Shown: piece by piece, positions 1 to 4,763 of the stretch | Numbering within the stretch: position 1 is the first letter of the stretch | Layout: each line of letters begins with the position of its first letter | From: Anaerolineales bacterium | GTDB taxonomy: Bacteria; Chloroflexota; Anaerolineae; Anaerolineales; Villigracilaceae | Reading direction: 5' to 3' | Assembly: GCA_024763295.1 (NCBI GenBank) | Contig: JANTFU010000186.1 | Coordinates: forward strand, 1-5,077 | Length of the DNA stretch: 5,077 nucleotides | Made by a program: the position numbers and the translations under genes | The notes under the pieces: generated by a model | Told to the model about the DNA's origin: nothing | Databases searched by the model: none | What the model saw: the letters and a program-made list of their open reading frames with translations, nothing else

Positions 1-25
1 CGGAAGTCTGGAGGTCAGTTAACGG

Positions 26-1264
26 TTAAACGTCAAATGCCCAGCGTCCGGCTTTGATTAACGGAATCACGCTTCCATCAGGTTTGATTCCGTCAACATC
101 CACTTTGTCGGAACCGATCATAAAGTCGACGTGCATGATGCTTTCGTTGACGCCCGCCGCATCTGCTTCTTCGTCCGTCATTTCGACTCCGCCTTGGATA
201 TTTTCGCGGTAGGCGCTGCCGAGCGCGATGTGGCAGGCGGCGTTTTCATCATAAAGGGTGTTGTAGTAGATCAAGCCCGATTGGGAGATGGGCGAGAAGT
301 GCGGTACGAGTGCGACCTCGCCGAGATAGCGGGCGTTTTCGTCGGCGTCGAGGATGGTTTTGAGGGCATCGCCACCTTTTTGGGCTTGAAAATCGACGAC
401 TTTGCCATCTTTGAAGGTTAGACTGAAGTTTTCGATCAGGCTGCCGTTGTGATTGAGCGGTTTGGATGCAGCAACCGTGCCGTTGACGCGATATTTGTGC
501 GGCATACAGAAGACCTCTTCAGTGGGGATGTTGGCGGTGAAATTGACGCCCGCCGAGGTTTTACTGCTGCCACCCTTCCAGATGTGATTTTTGGGCATCC
601 CGACTTTGAGATTGGTGCCTGTACCGTGAAAATGCAAGCTCTCGAATTGCTGTTCAGTTAGAAATTTGTGGCGTTTGTACAAGCCGTCGAGATGGCTTTG
701 CCATGCCGCGACCGGATCGTCGTTATCAAGGCGGCAGAGTTTGTTGAAAACGCCCCAAAGTTTATCGACGGCTTCTTCTTCACTTAGATCGGGGAAGATT
801 TTGGCTGCCCATTTGGGGGTTGGCGGGCAAACCACCGTCCACTGCGAGCCGCCGTTCGTGATGTAGTTGACGGCAGGTTTGAAAAGTTTGGCGCGTGCTT
901 TCATGGCGGTGCCGACAATTTCGGGATCGAAGGGCTTGAGCAGGTCGGGATCGGTGCCGGTAACGGAGAGATAAGCATCGCCGCGTTTGGCATCCTGTAA
1001 GATGCCTTCAAAATACCAGGGCGTCACTTCTTCAAAAGAGTCGCGTGGGGCGTTCGCGAAGCGGATTTTGGTAATCTCTTCGTCTGACCAGTGGACGTTA
1101 ACCAAAGGTGCGCCGTTTTGGTAGGCTTTTGCGGTGACTGCGCGCACGAGCGGTGCGGTATTCATCTCCGCAGAGATCATTAGGCGTTGTCCGGGCTGCA
1201 AGTTTAGCCCGACTTTGACAATAACTTCGGCGTATTTTTCAAGCAATTGGTCTAAATTTTTCAT
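26..1264 (-). CDS. M29-family metallo-aminopeptidase (AmpS/AmpT/PepS-like)
   Basis: The 412-residue product is a cytoplasmic-type exopeptidase that should remove N-terminal amino acids from peptides using a two-metal centre. There is no signal peptide or membrane segment. Length and sequence fit peptidase family M29 throughout. Expected metal ligands are visible at E250 (in IPTEEVFCMPH), E316 (in YLGEVALVPH), H345, H378 and D380 (in HVDF), and the family's conserved tyrosine is Y352 (in GSAY). The spacing of these residues matches what I recall for the Thermus and Staphylococcus enzymes. The ATG at 1264 is chosen because GAGGT lies 4 nt upstream on the minus strand (complement of 1269-1273). 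The gene ends with TAA at 26-28, and no terminator is visible in the 25 bases beyond it. It is divergent from the acetyltransferase gene. A probable insertion begins 8 bp upstream of its Shine-Dalgarno and may have separated it from its native promoter. Substrate specificity cannot be read from sequence. Confidence 0.95.
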   Translation of the reverse strand: MKNLDQLLEKYAEVIVKVGLNLQPGQRLMISAEMNTAPLVRAVTAKAYQNGAPLVNVHWSDEEITKIRFANAPRDSFEEVTPWYFEGILQDAKRGDAYLSVTGTDPDLLKPFDPEIVGTAMKARAKLFKPAVNYITNGGSQWTVVCPPTPKWAAKIFPDLSEEEAVDKLWGVFNKLCRLDNDDPVAAWQSHLDGLYKRHKFLTEQQFESLHFHGTGTNLKVGMPKNHIWKGGSSKTSAGVNFTANIPTEEVFCMPHKYRVNGTVAASKPLNHNGSLIENFSLTFKDGKVVDFQAQKGGDALKTILDADENARYLGEVALVPHFSPISQSGLIYYNTLYDENAACHIALGSAYRENIQGGVEMTDEEADAAGVNESIMHVDFMIGSDKVDVDGIKPDGSVIPLIKAGRWAFDV

Positions 1265-1309
1265 TTTTACCTCGTTTATTTGGTAGTGGTCAAAATTGGC
1301 AGTACGGCA

Positions 1310-1444
1310 CTTAACCGTGAAGAAGTAAAAACGCTGAGAAAAAACCGCAAATCTTCGCTAATCTGCGCGAAAATGCCTTTATAAAGAAGAAAAATTAGCG
1401 AAAATTCGTGAAGATTAGCAGTTATAAATCTCATCACGGTTAAG
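1310..1444. repeat. 135-bp imperfect palindrome
   Basis: CTTAACCGTGA at 1310-1320 is perfectly complementary to TCACGGTTAAG at 1434-1444. The centre is close to the 10-bp palindrome CTTTATAAAG at 1377-1386. Between centre and ends the arms share ATTAGCGAA and GAAGATT words with gaps, so the whole block can fold into one long imperfect hairpin. No ORF is present. It lies wholly within the putative insertion at 1282-1595, so it may be its core or a separate nested element. Confidence 0.6.
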
Positions 1445-1488
1445 GTACGTATACATCAAAATTGACTGACAAAAAATTGTTAGAAACA

Positions 1489-1566
1489 GCTCCCGGCGCT
1501 GTCCTCGACGCAGGGGGTTCTCACGAAGCACCGCCGAGGACGGCGGCTATAGCCAAGAGGCGGAGC
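1489..1566 (+). repeat. dispersed GC-rich double-hairpin repeat, copy A (diverged)
   Basis: This copy starts GCTCCC and ends GGAGC, giving complementary ends (GCTCC/GGAGC). Inside, GCGCTGTCCTCGACGC corresponds to the first hairpin of the other copies, but its stem is mismatched here. CCGCCG-AGGA-CGGCGG at 1531-1546 keeps a perfect 6-bp second stem, followed by the palindrome GGCTATAGCC at 1545-1554. It is in the same orientation as copy C (4431-4501) and opposite to copy B (2023-2090). It is the most diverged of the three and about 10 bp longer. Confidence 0.75.
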
Positions 1567-1665
1567 AGATGAAATCAGTCAAAATTTACCATCACCGTTT
1601 ATTTTGATACTGTTTTTTTGAGCAGGACGCAGCAAATACCTGCTAATGCGAGACTACTTCGTCAT

Positions 1666-1696
1666 TTGTTCGATTTTTCCAGTGAAATGTTAATAT
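1666..1696 (+). promoter_or_regulatory. weak candidate promoter for the acetyltransferase gene
   Basis: A TTGTTC (1666-1671) and a TAATAT (1691-1696) are separated by 19 bp, longer than the preferred 17, so this is only a candidate. Further upstream, AGCAGG at 1621-1626 can pair with CCTGCT at 1639-1644 across a 12-nt loop, which may or may not be regulatory. I see nothing better in 1605-1731. Confidence 0.25.
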
Positions 1697-1731
1697 TCAT
1701 CGTGTATCCTTGACTAAAAAGGAGAAAAAAC

Positions 1732-2022
1732 ATGAAAATAGACCGCAATTCTTTAGAAGTTCTACATCAAGAAGATCTGTCTCGTTTTGCGATTTTGATT
1801 GATGAATATGTCGCCGAACTGGACTACCGTATCAGGGACGGTGTGATTACCTTTACGCATACCGGCGTTCCGCGCGCGTTGGAAGGGAACGGTATCGGCA
1901 GCCTGATTGTTCGTGCGGGGCTGGATTACGCCCGCCAGCAGGGGTATAAAGTTGTGCCGCTTTGTTCCTTCGTTGATGCGTACATGCAGCGCAAGGAAGA
2001 ATATGCTGATTTGAGAGCTTAA
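1732..2022 (+). CDS. small GNAT-fold N-acetyltransferase, YjdJ type
   Basis: The 96-residue protein is a minimal GNAT-fold domain of the YjdJ/NATD1 type (COG2388), predicted to bind acetyl-CoA. Its acceptor is unknown. The diagnostic order is ITFTHTGVP (39-47), then the acetyl-CoA loop EGNGIG (51-56), helix LIVRAGLDYARQQG, strand KVVPLCSFV (73-81) with the family cysteine C78, and terminal EYADL (90-94). About 95 residues is the usual length. The first loop position, usually Arg or Gln, is Glu here, and the usual His-Pro before EYADL is Lys-Glu, so activity is likely but unproven. The start is well set: AAGGAG at 1719-1724 lies 7 nt before the ATG. It stands alone, divergent from the aminopeptidase and convergent with the deaminase fusion. 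A hairpin repeat begins right after its TAA. Confidence 0.9.
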   Translation: MKIDRNSLEVLHQEDLSRFAILIDEYVAELDYRIRDGVITFTHTGVPRALEGNGIGSLIVRAGLDYARQQGYKVVPLCSFVDAYMQRKEEYADLRA

Positions 2023-2090
2023 CCCTGCTCTAGCCGCCGTCCCCGACGGCGATTTTATAGGAACCCTGCGCCGAGGACGGCGCAGGGAGC
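2023..2090 (-). repeat. dispersed GC-rich double-hairpin repeat, copy B (inverted)
   Basis: It begins at the base after the acetyltransferase stop codon. Read on the minus strand it matches copy C closely: GCTCCC, a GCGCCGTCCTCGGCGC hairpin, a short spacer, then GGGGACGGCGGCTAGAGCAG. On the plus strand the hairpins are CGCCGT-CCCCG-ACGGCG (2035-2051) and a perfect 10-bp stem CCCTGCGCCG-AGGA-CGGCGCAGGG (2064-2087). In either transcript it would form two stable stem-loops and may protect 3' ends or slow polymerase. Confidence 0.8.
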
Positions 2091-2101
2091 ATTTTGACAC
2101 C

Positions 2102-2135
2102 AAAATGCGCCTGCGATAATGCAGGCGCATTTTTT
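2102..2135. terminator. bidirectional intrinsic terminator between convergent genes
   Basis: AAAATGCGCCTGC (2102-2114) and GCAGGCGCATTTT (2121-2133) form a perfect 13-bp stem with a 6-nt loop, followed by a six-T run at 2130-2135 for plus-strand transcripts. On the minus strand the stem ends in TTTT, giving a weaker terminator for the deaminase fusion, whose TAA (2134-2136) overlaps the run. GCATTTT at 2089-2095 can also pair with AAAATGC at 2102-2108, competing with the main stem. Confidence 0.88.
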
Positions 2136-4110
2136 AAATGATTTCGATATAGTCTTCGGTAATATTTTCTTCGTTGCCGAGATTGAGCGCTACGAGCAAC
2201 TCCGAAGCCATCTCCGCTTTGCGTTTGGCATCGCTGCGGCTCCAGGTGCGGGTTTTAATTTCGACAAAATTCCCTAAGTCCGGTTTGTCGAATTGATCGA
2301 AGTTGATGTAGAACTCCGTTCCTTGGAACTTGACTAACCAGCGCAAGCGATCTTTTTCGATTTTCTGCTCGCCTTTTGGCTTGAAATATTCGCGATAGAA
2401 GCGCAATGAATTGCTTGCTGGGGCAAGGTAACGGCTGCGGGAAAGGACGACATCTTTTTCAAACTCTTCCTTGTTGGCTTCACCGATCAGCGTCAGGCGC
2501 GCACGCACGCCGGTTATATCGCCATTTTCAGCAACAAACTCATCTTCACGATAGCGTAAACGTCCCTGTGTCGGATCGTCGAAGGAGAAATAGACGTCAT
2601 ATTCGCGATAGTGGCGTTTGTGGACTATTTCCAAGCCCTGAGTGGATGTGGCTACGAGTGCGCTCTCAAAATCAACTGGGTCGGTAATCTTGATCTTTGT
2701 CTGGACTTCAAATGATTCTTCTTCGATGGAACCGCCCAAGGCAACGAGCTTCGACAAGATGGATTGTTCACGCTCAAGCAGGAAGGCGTCAATCTTTTCG
2801 GCGTATTCTTGTGCTTCTGCCATCAGTGCTTTTTCGTCAAGCGTTAGCAGGGCGTTTTCGCGCATGACGAATTTGCCGTTAATCATCACGTCGGTCACGT
2901 CGGTCGCTTTGGCGGCGTAGACGAGTTGGACGTAGGTGTTGTTTGGATCGCGGCGGAAACGCGGGGCGTTATGCGGCTTGTCGATGTCGACTAAAATCAG
3001 GTCGGCGCGTTTGTCGGGTTCCAGCGAACCGGTTAGGGTGCCCATGTGGAGCGCTTCCGCTCCGAGCCGGGTAGCCATTTGAAGCGCGGTAGCAGCCGGA
3101 ACTGCGGTCGGATCGCCGCTAAATCCTTTGGCGATAAAGGCTGCGAGACGGACTTCCTCAAACATATCCAGATCGTTGTTCGAAGCAGGTCCATCCGTGC
3201 CAATGCCAATTTTGACGCCTGCGTCGACCATTTGCTGTACGGGAGCGACGCCCGAAGCGAGCTTCATATTGGATGAGGGGTTGTGAGCTACGCCCGCGTT
3301 GACATCGGCGAGTGTCCGAATTTCGCCGGTGTCGATATACACACAATGAGCGGCGAGCACTTTTGCTTTGAAAAGTCCGTGCTTTTTGACGTAGGGAATG
3401 ACCGGGATGCCTTCCGCTTCGCGCATGGATTCAACTTCAAATTTGGTTTCGGCGAGGTGGATGTGAATGGGTACGTCGTACTCGACGGCAAGATCGGCGC
3501 AGGCTTTGATGATTTCAGGCGTGCAGGTGTAGGGCGCGTGTGGGGCAATTGCGGGGACGATCAGGTCGTGATCTTTCCAGCGTTCGATAAATTTGCGGGT
3601 GTAATCGAGGGCGTCTTCGTAGGAAGCGGCATCGGGTGTGGGGAACTTCATCACAGATTGCCCGCAAAGCGCGCGCATACCGGCTTCGGCGGTCACTTCG
3701 GCGATGTCGTTTTCAAAATAATACATATCGGCAAAGCTGGTCACGCCGCTGCGGATTAGTTCCGCACAAGCGAGTTTGGTGCCGAGCCGTACAAATTCGG
3801 GTGTAACGAATTCGCGCTCAACGGGCATCATGTAGCCCATTAGCCAGACATCCAGCCGCAGGTCGTCGGCGAGACCGCGCAAAAGCGTCATGGGGACGTG
3901 GGTGTGGGCGTTGACCAAGCCCGGCATGAGCACCTTGCCGCCGCAGTCGATGACGTTTTCGGCTTCGTAGTGAGCAAGGATTTCCGCTTCGGAGCCAACG
4001 GCGACGATGCTATCGCCAGAGACGACAAGCGCGCCGTGCTCGAACTGCTCCATCGCTTTATTCATGGTTAAAACAATTGCGTTCTTAAAGAGAGTGTCTG
4101 CTTTTTTCAT
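2134..4110 (-). CDS. mtaD: MtaD-type MTA/SAH deaminase fused to a C-terminal CYTH domain
   Basis: This 658-residue protein is about 220 longer than a typical MtaD. Residues 1-445 are an amidohydrolase of the 5-methylthioadenosine/S-adenosylhomocysteine deaminase group, which deaminates adenosine-type nucleosides to inosine forms in SAM-derived purine salvage. Visible metal and catalytic residues are H69 and H71 (NAHTH), H218 and E221 (HIHLAET), H255 (AAHC) and D306 (GTDGPASNN). After a linker at about 446-466, residues 467-656 resemble a CYTH/triphosphate-tunnel domain: an ExExK-like EVQTK (468-472), LRYR (518-521), LTLIG (539-543), K586/R588, D605 and LGNFVEIK (612-619). Two positions that are usually acidic are changed, to Q470 and K619, so this domain may bind ligand rather than catalyse. 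The ATG is supported by GGAG 9 nt upstream. The protein should be cytoplasmic. The deaminase call is firm, exact substrate is open, and the CYTH call is fairly sure. Confidence 0.92.
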   Translation of the reverse strand: MKKADTLFKNAIVLTMNKAMEQFEHGALVVSGDSIVAVGSEAEILAHYEAENVIDCGGKVLMPGLVNAHTHVPMTLLRGLADDLRLDVWLMGYMMPVEREFVTPEFVRLGTKLACAELIRSGVTSFADMYYFENDIAEVTAEAGMRALCGQSVMKFPTPDAASYEDALDYTRKFIERWKDHDLIVPAIAPHAPYTCTPEIIKACADLAVEYDVPIHIHLAETKFEVESMREAEGIPVIPYVKKHGLFKAKVLAAHCVYIDTGEIRTLADVNAGVAHNPSSNMKLASGVAPVQQMVDAGVKIGIGTDGPASNNDLDMFEEVRLAAFIAKGFSGDPTAVPAATALQMATRLGAEALHMGTLTGSLEPDKRADLILVDIDKPHNAPRFRRDPNNTYVQLVYAAKATDVTDVMINGKFVMRENALLTLDEKALMAEAQEYAEKIDAFLLEREQSILSKLVALGGSIEEESFEVQTKIKITDPVDFESALVATSTQGLEIVHKRHYREYDVYFSFDDPTQGRLRYREDEFVAENGDITGVRARLTLIGEANKEEFEKDVVLSRSRYLAPASNSLRFYREYFKPKGEQKIEKDRLRWLVKFQGTEFYINFDQFDKPDLGNFVEIKTRTWSRSDAKRKAEMASELLVALNLGNEENITEDYIEII

Positions 4111-4229
4111 TTGAAAATACTCCGTCTATGATGTGGGAGGATAAGTAATCGGGCAAAAGCAATCTAGTAAAACGTAGCACGATATTTGCCCCTGAAAAGC
4201 GATAAATGTCGTATTACGAATGCAAGAAA

Positions 4230-4257
4230 ATTTTTGCTCAGGTACTTAGAGTGTCAA
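4230..4257 (-). promoter_or_regulatory. candidate promoter for the deaminase-CYTH gene
   Basis: On the minus strand a perfect TTGACA (complement of 4252-4257) is followed after 16-17 bp by AAAAAT/AAAATT, a poor -10. That region lies in the near-palindrome GCAAGAAAATTTTTGC (4222-4237), which could be an operator or simply AT-rich DNA. It would give an untranslated leader of roughly 110 nt. I see no SAM or SAH riboswitch in that leader. Confidence 0.3.
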
Positions 4258-4288
4258 AATAAGTTCGTTATTCTACCATGTGGCAGTT

Positions 4289-4364
4289 CTCAATTTGGAT
4301 GATTCTGCGAGGGAGGTGTGTTTCAGTTTCTATGACAGGATGGGTGCGTCGCACCTAAATTGAG
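4289..4364. repeat. nested inverted repeats in the spacer
   Basis: CTCAATTT at 4289-4296 is complementary to AAATTGAG at 4357-4364. Immediately before the right arm is a compact palindrome, GGTGCG-T-CGCACC at 4343-4355. The stretch 4258-4430 has no credible gene, and these repeats are its main structure. Their function is unknown. Confidence 0.5.
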
Positions 4365-4403
4365 CGTGCGATTCTTCTAACAGGCATAATCTTATCGTTC
4401 AGT

Positions 4404-4428
4404 AGACTTCTTGCAAAAGTCTGTTTTT
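4404..4428 (+). other. short hairpin followed by a T run, terminator-like
   Basis: AGACTT (4404-4409) pairs with AAGTCT (4417-4422) across a 7-nt loop, and TTTTT follows at 4424-4428. It has the form of a weak plus-strand terminator, but no plus-strand gene lies upstream in this spacer. It could end a small RNA, or be chance. Confidence 0.25.
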
Positions 4429-4430
4429 CT

Positions 4431-4501
4431 CCTGCTCCCAGCGCCGTCCTCGGCGCGGGTTTCTCGCAAATATCGCCGCCGGGGACGGCGGCTAGAGCAG
4501 G
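4431..4501 (+). repeat. dispersed GC-rich double-hairpin repeat, copy C
   Basis: The ends are perfect 7-bp complements, CCTGCTC (4431-4437) and GAGCAGG (4495-4501). Inside are two clean stem-loops: GCGCCG-TCCT-CGGCGC (4441-4456) and GCCGCCG-GGGA-CGGCGGC (4475-4492). This is the best-preserved cruciform of the three copies. It lies about 75 bp upstream of the mgtE promoter. Confidence 0.8.
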
Positions 4502-4566
4502 TCTAGTATTTTGCCATCAAAACTGGTGTGACGAACCAATTGCGGAAACAATCTTTTGAAGGCAAT

Positions 4567-4588
4567 CAGACCGCTTGACGAGCGTCTG
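4567..4588. promoter_or_regulatory. dyad over the mgtE -35 box, possible operator
   Basis: CAGA (4567-4570) pairs with TCTG (4585-4588), and CGCT (4572-4575) pairs with AGCG (4581-4584), with one unpaired C at 4571. The -35 hexamer starts in the inner arm and continues through the central loop. A dimeric regulator bound here would compete with RNA polymerase. No regulator gene is in the window. Confidence 0.35.
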
Positions 4589-4603
4589 AATACTCGCTAG
4601 AAT
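4575..4603 (+). promoter_or_regulatory. sigma70-type promoter of the leader-mgtE transcript
   Basis: TTGACG at 4575-4580 and TAGAAT at 4598-4603 are each one base from consensus and are separated by the optimal 17 bp. The transcript should start near 4610, about 32 nt before the leader ORF and about 154 nt before the mgtE ATG. It is the best promoter match I see in the window. Confidence 0.75.
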
Positions 4604-4609
4604 CCTTGC

Positions 4610-4763
4610 GTAGATTTTATCTAACTCAGTAAAGGAAAGACATGAACGACGAATCTGTCCCTAGTCCCCGCGGGCGCTCACGGCGTCCATTCACAACAAA
4701 AAACATCCCCTAGGGCAGATTTTATTTAAAATCAGCGCTCAGGGGGCAAAAGAGAGGCGTACT
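4610..4763 (+). promoter_or_regulatory. mgtE 5' leader RNA with alternative stems
   Basis: Positions 4652-4664 pair with 4710-4721 to give 12 Watson-Crick pairs with one bulged U (4658), closing the start of the leader ORF onto its stop codon. Inside, GGGCGC (4672-4677) pairs with GCGTCC (4683-4688), including one G-U. A downstream hairpin, GATTTT-ATTT-AAAATC (4718-4733), shares 4718-4721 with the long stem, so the two exclude each other. From 4686 to 4712 the strand has no G and ten C, resembling a Rho loading region. No stem followed by a T run and no M-box-like sequence is visible. A ribosome on the leader would open the long stem, so coupling to translation is plausible. Confidence 0.5.
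4642..4713 (+). CDS. probable 23-residue leader peptide upstream of mgtE
   Basis: This short ORF lies between the mgtE promoter and mgtE, and is too short for routine gene calling. AAGGA at 4632-4636 lies 5 nt before its ATG, a site as good as that of mgtE. It ends with TAG at 4711-4713, 50 nt before mgtE and in a different frame. The peptide starts MNDESVPSPR: acidic residues D3 and E4, prolines P7 and P9, then R10, R12, R14, R15 and P16. The last residue before the stop is P23. Acidic-plus-proline N-termini destabilise translating ribosomes in low Mg2+ in the enterobacterial MgtL leader, which also has an arginine run after its prolines. The resemblance is in composition and position, not homology. 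The inferred role is a cis-acting Mg2+ sensor. It could instead be an untranslated chance ORF. Confidence 0.6.
   Translation: MNDESVPSPRGRSRRPFTTKNIP

Larger units (their letters stand above)
1282..1595. mobile_element. putative non-autonomous insertion (MITE-like), about 314 bp
   Basis: The exact 9-bp word CGTTTATTT occurs at 1273-1281 and again at 1596-1604, as a target-site duplication would. Just inside these copies are imperfect inverted ends: GTAGTGGTCAAAATTGGC from 1283, and GTGATGGTAAATTTTGAC as the complement of 1578-1595. They agree at 13 of 18 positions. The interior has no credible coding sequence, but it holds a 135-bp imperfect palindrome and a GC-rich double-hairpin repeat. 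No transposase is present, so it would need one in trans. The direct repeat is AT-rich and the ends are imperfect, so coincidence is possible. I do not assign it to an IS family. Confidence 0.42.

Noticed and set aside
1265..1400. Promoter for the aminopeptidase on the minus strand
   Set aside because: Candidate hexamers (for example TTGCGG with TACTTC at 17 bp) match the -10 consensus too poorly. A TTGACC near the gene has no usable -10.
1310..1604. CRISPR array
   Set aside because: The repeats are inverted and irregular, with no uniform direct repeats separated by constant-length spacers and no cas genes.
1762..2130. 122-codon minus-strand reading frame over the acetyltransferase
   Set aside because: It runs through the terminator and a hairpin repeat, is Arg-rich at its start, and opposes a clear GNAT gene with a strong Shine-Dalgarno.
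2650..2790. Deaminase-CYTH junction as a frameshift or misassembly between two genes
   Set aside because: The frame is continuous through a hydrophilic linker, and no stop codon or convincing Shine-Dalgarno plus start precedes the CYTH part, so a true fusion is the simpler reading.
3283..3759. 158-codon plus-strand reading frame
   Set aside because: It lies wholly opposite the deaminase domain, whose catalytic motifs are intact, and its translation is Phe/Gly/Val-rich with no recognisable motif. It is an antisense shadow.
4111..4250. SAM or SAH riboswitch before the deaminase gene
   Set aside because: Considered because of the enzyme's substrates, but the minus-strand leader is AT-rich and shows none of the conserved helices or a terminator.
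4278..4358. 26-codon plus-strand ORF in the spacer
   Set aside because: There is no Shine-Dalgarno before the ATG at 4278, no recognisable product, and it overlaps the palindrome at 4343-4355.
4610..4763. M-box magnesium riboswitch before mgtE
   Set aside because: The leader is short, filled by an ORF, lacks M-box sequence landmarks I would recognise, and has no terminator hairpin with a T run.
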